From positions 124,001 to 188,000 of the forward strand of contig NZ_FXUE01000002.1 in the NCBI RefSeq assembly GCF_900182935.1: DNA of 64,000 nucleotides. The letters run 5' to 3'. The position numbers were made by a program, and so were the translations under genes. The DNA comes from Fibrobacter sp. UWB10 (lineage in GTDB: Bacteria > Fibrobacterota > Fibrobacteria > Fibrobacterales > Fibrobacteraceae). Positions 1 through 7,806 of the stretch are shown in pieces. The notes below the pieces were generated by a model. That model worked only from the letters and a program-made list of their open reading frames with translations, was not told where the DNA came from and searched no databases. Position 1 is the stretch's first letter. Each line of letters begins with the position of its first letter.

Positions 1-251
1 CGGCTCAAGTGGTCAAGTTCATCGACGGCAGAGGGGGCAAAGTCGACTGCCAGCACGTCGTGACCGCGCAAAGCCCATGCTTCGGCGTCGTAGCCAAAGC
101 CTGCGCCGGGAACCAGAACGGAACCTGTAGCGGGACAAGAGGGGTGCTTGAAAAATTCCGTCAGAGCGGGCGTCACCTTCTTGAGATTCCAGTAGTCCTT
201 GCCTTCGGCATAGAGATTATCCCAGAAATCCGGGAGGTTCTGCGTTAACAT
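1..251 (-). CDS. TPMT-like SAM-dependent methyltransferase (partial)
   Basis: The gene runs off the left edge; only the first 83 codons are visible. The start ATG at 251 overlaps the rlmN stop codon as TAATG, so translation is probably coupled to rlmN. Residues 45-53 (VLVPGAGFG) are a class I SAM-binding motif I, followed by an acidic residue at D70 at the end of the second strand. The N-terminal FW..LY..G..YW pattern and the TPALTEFF stretch fit the thiopurine S-methyltransferase family, which methylates S, Se or other soft nucleophiles in small molecules. The substrate cannot be told from this part. An open frame on the opposite strand here is a shadow. Confidence 0.75.
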   Translation of the reverse strand, partial: MLTQNLPDFWDNLYAEGKDYWNLKKVTPALTEFFKHPSCPATGSVLVPGAGFGYDAEAWALRGHDVLAVDFAPSAVDELDHLS

Positions 252-1318
252 TATTTACCTTCCTTTTTGTACGCAAGCTGCCCGCAGGCGGCGAGAATGT
301 CGCGGCCGCGCGGGTTGCGGATCGTGATTTGAATTTCGGCTGCCCTAACCATAGCCAAAAAGTCTTCTACCTGTTCCGGCGTGGGGGCGTGCAGTGTGGG
401 GTCGTCGCCGTCGTTTAGGACGATGGCGTTTACCTTCACGCGGCGGGGGGCGCAAATGCGAATAAGCTCCTTGGCCGCCTTCGGGGTGCAGGTGATGTCC
501 TGAATCAGGACAAATTCAAACGTTACATAATTGTCGGTTCTACGAATGTATTCGTCAACCGCTTCCAAAAGTTTTTCGATGGGCCAGGTCTTGTTTACCG
601 GCATCACGGACGAACGGTATTCGTTATTGGTGCTGTTCAGGCTAACGGCAAGGCAACAGGGGGTATTGCGGTCAACCAGTTCCTTGATCTTGGGGACCAC
701 ACCGCTCGTGCTTACGGTCATGCGCTTGGAACCCATGTTGAACAGACTCTGGTTATGCAGGGTACAGCAGACGCGGTGCACGTTTTCCAGGTTGTTCAGG
801 GGTTCGCCCATGCCCATGAAGATGATGTTGGTGACCTGGGCCGTTTTGCCTTCTTCGTTCAAGAAACCGGCTTCTTTCAGGTACCAGTTCACGTTGATGA
901 TTTCTTCCAGGATTTCGCCCGCTTCCAGATTCCTGGTAAAGCCCATTTTGGCGGTGCGGCAGAAGGCGCAGTTCATGGCGCAACCCACCTGGGTCGAAAC
1001 GCACACGGAAAAACGCCCGTTTGCGGGGATCATCACGGTTTCAATGTGGTGGCCGTCGTGGGTCTTGAAAAGCCACTTGACGGTGCCGTCGACCGACTCC
1101 ATGCGCTGTTCTTCGGTCAGGGCACGAAGGCTGAACTGATTTGCCAGTTTTTCGCGGAGGGCGGGGGAGATGTTCCCCATTTCGTCGTAGCTTTTGACCT
1201 GTTGGCAAAATAGCCATTTTTGAATTTGGCTAGCCCGGAACGGCTTTTCATCCTGGTCGCGGAGCCAAGCCTTGAGCTCGTCCTCGGTCAGTGTCTTTAT
1301 GTTCTTTGGCCATTCCAT
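251..1318 (-). CDS. rlmN: 23S rRNA (adenine2503-C2)/tRNA methyltransferase RlmN
   Basis: A radical SAM enzyme of 355 aa, the usual length, that methylates C2 of A2503 in 23S rRNA and of A37 in some tRNAs. The iron-sulfur cluster motif CxxxCxxC is C113, C117, C120. The two mechanistic cysteines of the family are also present: C106 just before the cluster motif and C345 near the C terminus (ILAACGQ). A GMGEPLNN motif follows at about residue 170. The ATG at 1318 has no Shine-Dalgarno sequence; a TATCTTTA box lies 7 bases upstream, so the transcript may be leaderless or nearly so. It is followed by the methyltransferase gene with a one-base overlap. Confidence 0.96.
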   Translation of the reverse strand: MEWPKNIKTLTEDELKAWLRDQDEKPFRASQIQKWLFCQQVKSYDEMGNISPALREKLANQFSLRALTEEQRMESVDGTVKWLFKTHDGHHIETVMIPANGRFSVCVSTQVGCAMNCAFCRTAKMGFTRNLEAGEILEEIINVNWYLKEAGFLNEEGKTAQVTNIIFMGMGEPLNNLENVHRVCCTLHNQSLFNMGSKRMTVSTSGVVPKIKELVDRNTPCCLAVSLNSTNNEYRSSVMPVNKTWPIEKLLEAVDEYIRRTDNYVTFEFVLIQDITCTPKAAKELIRICAPRRVKVNAIVLNDGDDPTLHAPTPEQVEDFLAMVRAAEIQITIRNPRGRDILAACGQLAYKKEGK

Positions 1319-1325
1319 CGGGGGG

Positions 1326-1333
1326 TAAAGATA
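1326..1333 (-). promoter_or_regulatory. -7 box of rlmN promoter (TATCTTTA)
   Basis: A TAnnTTTn box 7 bases before the rlmN ATG. It fits the Bacteroidetes/FCB -7 consensus TAnnTTTG. The short distance predicts a leaderless or very short leader. Confidence 0.5.
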
Positions 1334-1371
1334 GCAAAAAAATACATTTTTGTTAAGGGTAATCTAGGTAC

Positions 1372-1728
1372 CTAAAGGGGTTTGTACCCCCGTTTCTTTC
1401 TAGCATTATTGATGTATTCTGTCATTCTTTGCTGTGTCTCGGCGGCTATATCGGGTGAAATTTCAAAGATTGGCGACGTGTTTTCGACAAGAGGATAAAG
1501 TCGGTCGACTTCCTTGAACATTTCGGAAAGCGATTTGCCGTAGGCCTTGGCAAGTGCGCTTAAAGTGGTTATGGATGGGAGCCTTTTGCCGACTTCGAAC
1601 TGCGAAATGAACTGCCGGGTGATATTGGATTCAAGGGATAAGCCTGTTTGGGTAAGGCCCCGTTGCCGTCGGTACTCCAAGAATACCTGCCGAATGACTT
1701 CGCTGAGAATGTGATCTTTGTATTCCAC
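1372..1728 (-). CDS. XRE-family helix-turn-helix regulator
   Basis: A 118-aa DNA-binding protein. Residues about 12-65 form an HTH_3/Cro-type domain, with GLTQTGLSLESNITRQFIS as the core helices and VGKRLPS as the typical turn. The C-terminal half carries no recognised ligand domain. I chose the GTG at 1728 because AAGAGG stands about 7 bases upstream; an in-frame TTG at 1806 would add 26 residues that do not look like an HTH N terminus. A TAATTTTG box at 1773-1780 and a 16-bp palindrome at 1803-1818 lie upstream. This arrangement fits autorepression by this protein. It is not an obvious toxin-antitoxin member, since no partner gene adjoins it. Confidence 0.8.
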   Translation of the reverse strand: MEYKDHILSEVIRQVFLEYRRQRGLTQTGLSLESNITRQFISQFEVGKRLPSITTLSALAKAYGKSLSEMFKEVDRLYPLVENTSPIFEISPDIAAETQQRMTEYINNARKKRGYKPL

Positions 1729-1772
1729 AAAACAACCTCTTAAAAACGTGGACACCAACACTCTCTGAAGGC

Positions 1773-1780
1773 CAAAATTA
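1773..1780 (-). promoter_or_regulatory. -7 box of the XRE regulator promoter (TAATTTTG)
   Basis: An exact TAnnTTTG match about 45 bases before the GTG at 1728. It leaves a leader of roughly 40 bases holding an AAGAGG ribosome-binding site. Confidence 0.45.
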
Positions 1781-1802
1781 GAATTGGGGGTGTATGGCCC
1801 GT

Positions 1803-1818
1803 GCAAACATGTGTTTGC
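1803..1818. promoter_or_regulatory. Candidate operator: perfect 16-bp palindrome
   Basis: GCAAACATGTGTTTGC is self-complementary across all 16 bases. It lies 23-38 bases upstream of the -7 box at 1773-1780, i.e. over the expected -33 region. This is where a repressor of the adjacent XRE gene would bind. The link to that protein is inference. Confidence 0.45.
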
Positions 1819-1901
1819 AGGCTTTGCAAAATAATCTAAACTGTGTTTTACGGATTGTGAAAATCGGGATAATTGGTATCAAAAAAAGTCTATTGCATGC
1901 A

Positions 1902-1938
1902 TAAAAAAGAAAGACGTCTCACTTACCGTGAAACGTCT
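1902..1938 (-). terminator. Rho-independent terminator after the tRNA-Arg fragment
   Basis: An 11-bp stem (arms 1912-1922 and 1928-1938, one wobble pair, 5-base loop) is followed on the minus strand by a T-rich run. It stands just downstream of the duplicated tRNA 3' half, as the terminator at 2096-2127 stands behind the intact tRNA. Confidence 0.7.
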
Positions 1939-1941
1939 TCC

Positions 1942-1973
1942 TTTCTGCGGGTGCCAGGACTCGAACCTGGAGC
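1942..1973 (-). pseudogene. tRNA-Arg 3'-half fragment
   Basis: These 32 bases are identical to 2131-2162, the T arm, 3' acceptor strand and first trailer bases of the intact tRNA-Arg gene. Nothing upstream on the minus strand supplies a matching 5' acceptor strand, D arm or anticodon arm, so it cannot fold as a tRNA. It keeps its own terminator. It is likely the relic of a second tRNA-Arg gene, or alternatively an att-type duplication. Confidence 0.75.
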
Positions 1974-1985
1974 AGTATATGGACC

Positions 1986-2056
1986 GGATGTGCCACATCA
2001 TTATTAAAAAATGTCTTTTATGGCACATCCTCTCGCAAATGGGCTTGCCCATTTGC
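1986..2056. repeat. Two inverted repeats between tRNA-Arg and its fragment
   Basis: A perfect 10-bp inverted repeat (1986-1995 with 2021-2030, 25-base loop) is followed by a perfect 22-bp palindrome (2035-2056). They fill the region where the 5' half of a second tRNA gene would have been. No coding gene is seen; the open frame across this stretch is an accident of the tRNA and hairpin sequence. Confidence 0.55.
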
Positions 2057-2095
2057 TCACAAAGGCTCCGGTTTCTCGCCTGATTTCTATCAGAT

Positions 2096-2127
2096 AAAAA
2101 AAGACGACTTGCTAGTCGCAAATCGCC
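2096..2127 (-). terminator. tRNA-Arg terminator
   Basis: A 10-bp stem (2103-2112 with 2118-2127, 5-base loop, two wobble pairs) is followed on the minus strand by seven T residues, directly after the tRNA 3' end. Confidence 0.8.
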
Positions 2128-2134
2128 TTTTTTC

Positions 2135-2208
<74 letters not shown>

Positions 2209-2357
2209 TTGATTGATGGCCCAAAGATAGTTTAAAGCGCGAGTGTTGTCAAGGGTTTTTGTTGAAAATTTTTTAAGAATTTTTGATTTGTTGGCAGATT
2301 ACCCTGCTTTTGCGGGATTTTAAAGAGGGGCGTGTAATCGAATTGCCTTACAATAAC

Positions 2358-2365
2358 TATCTTTT
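2358..2365 (+). promoter_or_regulatory. -7 box before the PBP gene (TATCTTTT)
   Basis: A TAnnTTTn box 28 bases before the ATG at 2394. The 185 bases between tRNA-Arg and this gene hold nothing else recognisable and are AT-rich. Confidence 0.4.
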
Positions 2366-2393
2366 TGGCCAAATTTTTTAACGGTATTGGACC

Positions 2394-4700
2394 ATGGATA
2401 AAGTCAAACCCGTATTACTTTCGGTTCTTAACACTTTGAAGAGCTGGTTTACCGACCGCAGAGTGGTCAAGTGGTTAATCATTTTTGCGGTACCCGTGCT
2501 CGCGGCTTTTATTGCTGTAATTGCCGTCTACAATCATTTCTCTCCGGAACTGCCTTCGCTTTCGCAGTTGGAACAGATCAATCCGAGACTTGTCACGAAC
2601 ATTTATGACATGAACGGAAAGATTGCCCACGAATATTTTGTGGAACGCCGCGAATGGACGAGTTTCGACTCGATTCCTGAAAATGCGATTCACGCCGTGA
2701 TGGCCACCGAAGACCGCGCCTTCTATAGTCACTGGGGCATGAATGTGTGGGCGATTCCGTCTGCTGTTATGGAAAGCGCCTTGTCGGGCAAAAAGCTCCG
2801 CGGTGCATCTACCTTGACCCAGCAGCTCACCAAGCTCTTGTTCCTGACTCCGGAACGTACGATTTCTCGTAAAATCAAGGAAATGATGACGGCTATCCGC
2901 ATCGAACAGACTTATACTAAAGAAGAAATCCTTGAATTCTACATGAACGAAGTGTACCTGGCTGGCGGTAACTATGGTTTCCAGGCGGCAGGTAAGTTCT
3001 ACTTCGGTCGTCCGCTCGATAGCCTTACGATTCCGGAACTTGCAGTTTTGGCCGGTATGTTGCAGCGCCCGGAAGCTTACCGCCCGGACCGTCATCCGGA
3101 AGCCGCTTTTGAACGCCGCAATACGGTGCTTTATGCCATGCGCGATGCTGGCTATATTAATGATGACGAATATCATGAATATATCAAGACTCCGATTGAA
3201 CTTGCCAAAAAGGAAGTTTCCAACGAATCGGGCCTGTACTTCTACGAAGAAATTCGTAAGTACATGGAAAAGAAGTACGGCGAAAACTCTCTGTATGCCG
3301 ATGGCGTTTCGATTAATTCGACGATTGACCCGGATATTCAGGCTTACGCCGACAGCGTTGCTCGCGTGCAGGTTGAAAAGGTTCGCCGCCGTGTCAAGTA
3401 TCGCGCTACTCGCCGCCTGTATCTGACTAAAAAGTACGGTATGCCCGAAGATAGCGTGGTCGCTCACTTCGATAGCGTTTATACACTCTTTAAAAAGGAA
3501 TACCTGGCCGACGACTTGAAGCGCCCCGCTGACAAGCGCCGTTTCCCGGACTCTATCCTTTACCACCATCCTGAAATTGCGGCTATCTTGATTGAAAACG
3601 AATCGGGTGCAATTCGTGCCATGGTGGGTGGTTCCGACTTTAACCAGTCTCGCTGGAACCGTGCGGTGCAGTCTTTGCGTCAGCCCGGCTCGTCGTTCAA
3701 ACCGATTGTGTATTCGACGGCTATGGACAACGGCGCAAGCCCCTGCGACTCGGTGAACGACCAGCCGGTGAGCATTCCCGACCCGGATGATAAGGACAAG
3801 AATAAGGTTTGGCGCCCGGCGAACTTCGAACATGACTTCGAAGGCATGATGACGCTCCGCCGCGCCCTTTACAAGTCCAAGAACTTGCCAGCTATTTTGA
3901 CAGGCATGAAGTACGGCTTGAACAACGTGGTGAACTACGCCCGCAAGTTCGGTATCGTGCGTGCCCCGCTCATGGCCGTGCCTAGCTTGGCTCTGGGTTC
4001 CGTGGGTGCAACGCTTATGGAAATGACGTCGGCCTATACGGTGTTCCCGAACGGTGGTAACCGTATTGAACCGTATATGATTGAATCCATTGTGGACCGC
4101 AACGGCGAAGTCATCGAAAAGAATTCCAAGGTCGAACACGAAGTGTTGCGTCCGGCTTCGGCCTACTTGATGGTCGACATGCTGAAGGATGTGAACATTC
4201 GCGGTACGGCCGCCCGCGTGTGGGCGAACGGATTTACGCACCCGAGTGGCGGTAAGACCGGTACCACCAACGACTATACCGACTGCTGGTACATTGGCTT
4301 TACCAAGCAATACACCATGGGCGTGTGGGTCGGCTCCGACAGCCCGGGTACTTTAGGTGCTGGCCACACAGGTACCGAAGATGCCTTGCCGGTATGGATT
4401 GCGACCATGAAGCAATTGCACAAGGACTTGCCGCGTAAGCCGTTCCCGGTTCCGAGCGGTGTCGTAAGCAAGGGCATTTGCAACCATACGGGTAAGATTG
4501 CCGGTGAATTTTGCTCTGAAAAGACTTACTGCCTCTATACTGCAGGCTACGCTCCGACTGAAGTCTGCGACGGTAACCACTTCGAAGTCAAGACCAAGTC
4601 TGCCGACGATGCCACGCTCTTTAGCAACAAGGGCGCAAGTGCAGCTCCCAAGCCGAGTAGCAGTGGCCCCGCCAAGAAGAACACTCGCAAGATGTTCTAG
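2394..4700 (+). CDS. Class A penicillin-binding protein (PBP1A type)
   Basis: A bifunctional peptidoglycan glycosyltransferase/transpeptidase of 768 aa, anchored by one N-terminal membrane helix (about residues 25-46). The GT51 domain shows the catalytic E106 in ATEDRAFY and the GASTLTQQL motif at 138-146. The transpeptidase domain has the S433-x-x-K436 pair (PGSSFKP), an SKN motif near residue 495 and the K621-T-G box. After this comes a short C-terminal extension with three cysteines and a Ser/Pro/Lys-rich tail, unusual but not disabling. It polymerises and cross-links murein in the periplasm. It stands alone on this strand and is followed by a weak terminator. Confidence 0.95.
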   Translation: MDKVKPVLLSVLNTLKSWFTDRRVVKWLIIFAVPVLAAFIAVIAVYNHFSPELPSLSQLEQINPRLVTNIYDMNGKIAHEYFVERREWTSFDSIPENAIHAVMATEDRAFYSHWGMNVWAIPSAVMESALSGKKLRGASTLTQQLTKLLFLTPERTISRKIKEMMTAIRIEQTYTKEEILEFYMNEVYLAGGNYGFQAAGKFYFGRPLDSLTIPELAVLAGMLQRPEAYRPDRHPEAAFERRNTVLYAMRDAGYINDDEYHEYIKTPIELAKKEVSNESGLYFYEEIRKYMEKKYGENSLYADGVSINSTIDPDIQAYADSVARVQVEKVRRRVKYRATRRLYLTKKYGMPEDSVVAHFDSVYTLFKKEYLADDLKRPADKRRFPDSILYHHPEIAAILIENESGAIRAMVGGSDFNQSRWNRAVQSLRQPGSSFKPIVYSTAMDNGASPCDSVNDQPVSIPDPDDKDKNKVWRPANFEHDFEGMMTLRRALYKSKNLPAILTGMKYGLNNVVNYARKFGIVRAPLMAVPSLALGSVGATLMEMTSAYTVFPNGGNRIEPYMIESIVDRNGEVIEKNSKVEHEVLRPASAYLMVDMLKDVNIRGTAARVWANGFTHPSGGKTGTTNDYTDCWYIGFTKQYTMGVWVGSDSPGTLGAGHTGTEDALPVWIATMKQLHKDLPRKPFPVPSGVVSKGICNHTGKIAGEFCSEKTYCLYTAGYAPTEVCDGNHFEVKTKSADDATLFSNKGASAAPKPSSSGPAKKNTRKMF

Positions 4701-4745
4701 AGGTCGCGTCCTATGGACGCTTTGTGCTATGAGGTCGGTCGCTGA

Positions 4746-4764
4746 GGCTCCCTTTGAGGGGGCC
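4746..4764 (+). terminator. Possible terminator after the PBP gene
   Basis: A 7-bp GC-rich stem with a 5-base loop followed by TTGCTTTAT, 45 bases after the PBP stop. The U-tract is imperfect. Confidence 0.4.
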
Positions 4765-4790
4765 TTGCTTTATAGGTTTTGTGACTAAAC

Positions 4791-4814
4791 TAAAAGTGCC
4801 CCGGATAGGGGCAC
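4791..4814 (-). terminator. Terminator of the thioredoxin-like gene
   Basis: A perfect 7-bp stem GTGCCCC/GGGGCAC (4796-4814) is followed on the minus strand by TTTTAG. It is the first strong hairpin downstream of the gene ending at 4889. Confidence 0.6.
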
Positions 4815-4836
4815 GTCCTCATTCCTCAAAGCCACG

Positions 4837-4904
4837 TAGTGGCGAGCTCACTCGCTACTTAAACATCTTATAGTGGCGAGCTCACTCGCTACTTAAACAT
4901 CTTA
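4837..4904. repeat. 34-bp perfect tandem duplication
   Basis: 4837-4870 and 4871-4904 are identical 34-base units. The second unit holds the last codons and stop of the thioredoxin-like gene, so the first is an untranslated copy of the gene's tail (KMFK-stop) plus a short GCGAG/CTCGC hairpin. This is a recent slippage or duplication event. Confidence 0.9.
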
Positions 4905-5434
4905 TTGAGCGTTGCGCGCATGTGGTTCATGTTGGCTTCGTTCAAAGTTTCATAACGGTAGAAGGTTCCGTCTTTCTGTACCACGTACACAACCGGAATG
5001 TAGCCTGTGCCGTAAGCGGGACCGAACTTGTAGTCGCTATCCTGGAAAACGGGAATCGCTACGTGGAACTGGTCGATAAACAGGCGAATGTCATTTTTCT
5101 TGATGCCGCCGCCGAGACCGATGGCAATGCCAGTGAGGCCCTTGGGCTCATATTCCTTGACCAGATCCTGGATTTCGGAAATGTGGCGCTGGCAGTGCGG
5201 GCACTTGGGGCTAAAATAGTAGATCAAAAGAGGCCTGTTTGCGAACTGGCTGAACAGAATTCCCGGATCGCTAATGCCCGAAAGCGGCTTCGAAAAGTCC
5301 ATCTTCATGGGCTGGTTAGTGGTGGTATCCTGCATCAACTTCACATCGGCCATCTGGGGTTCCGGAGCGAGCTGCGCAAAAGGCGCAACCGCTGCAATGG
5401 CGGCAATACCTAAAATTCTAGAAACGAAATTCAT
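4889..5434 (-). CDS. Periplasmic thioredoxin-like (TlpA/redoxin) protein
   Basis: A 181-aa secreted thiol-redox protein. Residues 1-22 are a signal peptide without a lipobox. The redox motif is C78-P-H-C81 within the FSPKCPHC strand, with a cis-proline in GYIPVVYVV near residue 147, the standard thioredoxin fold signature. Such proteins reduce or exchange disulfides in the cell envelope, for example in cytochrome c maturation, but no cytochrome genes adjoin it. An AAAGGG ribosome-binding site precedes the ATG. Its 3' end is duplicated in tandem (4837-4904). Confidence 0.85.
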   Translation of the reverse strand: MNFVSRILGIAAIAAVAPFAQLAPEPQMADVKLMQDTTTNQPMKMDFSKPLSGISDPGILFSQFANRPLLIYYFSPKCPHCQRHISEIQDLVKEYEPKGLTGIAIGLGGGIKKNDIRLFIDQFHVAIPVFQDSDYKFGPAYGTGYIPVVYVVQKDGTFYRYETLNEANMNHMRATLNKMFK

Positions 5435-5534
5435 ACCCTTTAAAATACGAAAAAATAGGTCGGAAAGACAGGTTTATTCAAAAAAAATGCGATTTTTTGC
5501 GAAAAATCACACTTTTGCCTTGTTGGCGGGACTG

Positions 5535-7292
5535 TTACAGGTTGTAGGTTGTAATGATAGAGTAGTGGGGTTCCGCCTTGCGAACGCCGTTAAGCGGAAT
5601 GCTAACGTCTACCTTGTTAATCAGGCGGCTAATAGACTTGGTTTGCACGAAACGGATGCCAAAACCGACAAGGTAAACCAGATCCTTGCGGTTGATATCC
5701 CAAAGATCCCAGGCTGTTTCGCCGACACTTTCAAAGACGGCGAATACGGGCAAGAGTGTTGCTAGCTCAAAGTCGGTAAAGTAGCGCTGTTCGAAGTTCG
5801 CAAATACACGAGCTTGCCCGGCGTAGAATCCGGTGGGGAATCCGGCGAATCCATTTGAACCGCCGAGAGTGAGTTGCTTGCCGTAGCGGGCGTCTTCATA
5901 AAAGTCTACAAGGCCAGAAAGCGCTGTCGAGAATTTATTGTTCGGGTGGAAAATATATTCTCCAGAAATTTTGCCGTAAAAGTCGCGCTGTTCGCCATGA
6001 TCTAGGTAGAAACTCATTTCGGATTTGAGCGTGAGGTGGTGCGTGGAATAGCCTAGCATCATGTTTGCCCAAAAGTCAAGGCGGATATCGTTGTCGGCGG
6101 CTCCCAACTGCTCGTAGTTCTTGGAAATTTGAGCTTTAAGCATGTAGCCTTTTTCGATGTCTTCGGTCCATTTGGCATTGTGGAAGTTCTTGATTTTTTC
6201 GTAGCGGATGTTTGAGAATATCAAGTACATGCCGAGGCGGGAATCTGTCAGTTCGGGGAGCCATTCGTTGACTGCGGTAGCGGAATCGATGGCGTAGGTG
6301 GTGTCGCCGTCGGTAAAGATGTAGCGGAAAAGCTTGCCTTCGCTTGCGGTAGTATGGTGGTAGTCGTAGGTGGCGCCGATATAGAACTTGCGGTAGGTTC
6401 CGCCGAAGGAACGGCTGAATCTGACGCTCAACGAGTCGTCCACAAAGTCTTCGACTGCCATGAGCTTTACAGCTTCGTTGCCGTTGTATAGCTGGAACGA
6501 GTCGAGCAGGGCTTTTTTGTTGTTGTAAATGGGCGCGTTCTTGAACTTTAGCTGAGCGTCATAAACGGATACGCCTGGCGGGAGATCTCCGCTGCCGTAA
6601 ACGTAAGCGTTGCGTTTGTTTTTTATGCCTTCGATGGTGTAGGCCCACTGGTTTTGACTGCGGCTAAGGAACGGAAGGTACATTTTTCCGTAAGCGAGGT
6701 AGCCGTCGGTGTTGTAGCTATATAAAAAGTCTAAATGGTTGTAGCGGAACAGAAAGTGCGGGTCGCCATATTCCACTTGCCACATGTCGCGGAACTCGTC
6801 GTGCCCGAAGTAGAAACCGAGCTTTTGCCCGAGACCCAAGAAGTTGCTTTCTTGAACGCCAATGCCCCAGTTCAGATTGTCGTAAGTCCACTTGCTGCCG
6901 GAAAAGCCCAAAGTCGTGGGAACGGCGAGCGTCCAGTTGTCGCTGGTCTTGACTGTGGCGATATTCTTGCCGTTTTCGTTAGAAATCTTGATGTGTGCGT
7001 CGGAAAGGTATTTTTGGGTGCGCAGGAAACGTTCGGCTTCTTGTATCTGGAGGTCGGTCACCACGTCGCCTTCGCTAAAAAGGAGCAACTTGCGGACCGT
7101 CGATTCGCGGGTCTCGATATGAATCCAGTTTAGCAGGTCAAGCGCCCACTTGTCATATCTAGTGTGGTACTTGGAATCGTCAAAAGCGTCACCGATATTG
7201 TACTGAATAGAATCAATCTTGAATGCACCGGGAGTATCTTGCGCAAAGACCGCAAGAGGTACAAAAAAGAGAATAAACAAAATAATAGGCAT
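5535..7292 (-). CDS. Omp85/BamA-like outer-membrane protein
   Basis: A 585-aa protein with a signal peptide (MPIILFILFFVPLAVFAQ), one or two POTRA-like repeats (LLFSEGDVVTDLQIQEAERFL, then a DAHIKI strand) and a long C-terminal part of alternating aromatic/hydrophobic strands with a C-terminal YNL. This is the build of the Omp85 superfamily, which inserts or exports outer-membrane proteins or lipids. Its exact subfamily is unclear; it has fewer POTRA repeats than BamA. The reading frame is open to 7445, but I chose the ATG at 7292: the signal peptide begins there and a TATATTAT box lies 7 bases upstream. It is separate from the TamA homologue at 11496. Confidence 0.75.
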   Translation of the reverse strand: MPIILFILFFVPLAVFAQDTPGAFKIDSIQYNIGDAFDDSKYHTRYDKWALDLLNWIHIETRESTVRKLLLFSEGDVVTDLQIQEAERFLRTQKYLSDAHIKISNENGKNIATVKTSDNWTLAVPTTLGFSGSKWTYDNLNWGIGVQESNFLGLGQKLGFYFGHDEFRDMWQVEYGDPHFLFRYNHLDFLYSYNTDGYLAYGKMYLPFLSRSQNQWAYTIEGIKNKRNAYVYGSGDLPPGVSVYDAQLKFKNAPIYNNKKALLDSFQLYNGNEAVKLMAVEDFVDDSLSVRFSRSFGGTYRKFYIGATYDYHHTTASEGKLFRYIFTDGDTTYAIDSATAVNEWLPELTDSRLGMYLIFSNIRYEKIKNFHNAKWTEDIEKGYMLKAQISKNYEQLGAADNDIRLDFWANMMLGYSTHHLTLKSEMSFYLDHGEQRDFYGKISGEYIFHPNNKFSTALSGLVDFYEDARYGKQLTLGGSNGFAGFPTGFYAGQARVFANFEQRYFTDFELATLLPVFAVFESVGETAWDLWDINRKDLVYLVGFGIRFVQTKSISRLINKVDVSIPLNGVRKAEPHYSIITTYNL

Positions 7293-7479
7293 TGCGTGGA
7301 TAATATAGAAAAAAGTGTTATAGCCCTTTGTTTGTGCAGGATGGAACCTGCTGGAAATGTAAAAAGAAATAAATTTTCGTGGAATTGGTATACAATTGGC
7401 TGAAAAAAAGCGTGTATAGTATGGACAGGGGTTCTGTCTCTTCACGAAATGTCTTGTGATGAAACTAAAAAGGATTTAA

Positions 7480-7710
7480 ATGACTTTTATCATCTACAAT
7501 ATTGATGGATGCGAGGGTGCAAAAGCACTGAAACGGACAGGTATTGATTTTGATATGCTAAATAGTTATATTTATGGTATGACGAAATTGGAAATGAAAA
7601 CCTTGCGGAAAAAAGCTAGGGCTGCATATGAAGCTATGCTGCATTTTCCTGTATATGATGAAAACAGATTCCGCAAGATTAACAATTTACCGAAAATTCC
7701 GTCTAAGTAA
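7480..7710 (+). CDS. Small protein of unknown function (76 aa)
   Basis: I do not recognise this protein. It has no signal peptide or membrane helix and carries a basic central helix (LEMKTLRKKARAAYEAM). Support for coding is an AAAGGA site 5 bases before the ATG and a codon pattern like its neighbours. It stands alone between a divergent Omp85-like gene and the FISUMP lipoprotein gene on the same strand. Treat as a plausible hypothetical gene. Confidence 0.55.
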   Translation: MTFIIYNIDGCEGAKALKRTGIDFDMLNSYIYGMTKLEMKTLRKKARAAYEAMLHFPVYDENRFRKINNLPKIPSK

Positions 7711-7806
7711 TTCTCATAATGAATGAAAATCCATTTTTTAATCTGAGATAGAAGAATAATTTAAATTTGGCGAAAACGGTTCTTTTAAGGTTCCGGGAGG
7801 TTTTCT

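Noticed and set aside
9-248. A 79-aa plus-strand open frame at the left edge
   Set aside because: The minus strand here encodes a methyltransferase N terminus with a SAM-binding motif, coupled to rlmN.
1942-1973. A second functional tRNA
   Set aside because: No matching 5' acceptor strand, D arm or anticodon arm exists upstream.
1879-2121. An 80-aa minus-strand open frame over the tRNA fragment
   Set aside because: It consists of tRNA, terminator and palindrome sequence and has no ribosome-binding site.
2475-4310. A 611-aa open frame on the minus strand opposite the PBP gene
   Set aside because: It is antisense to a gene with full catalytic motifs; its product has no recognisable motif and arises from codon bias of the real gene.
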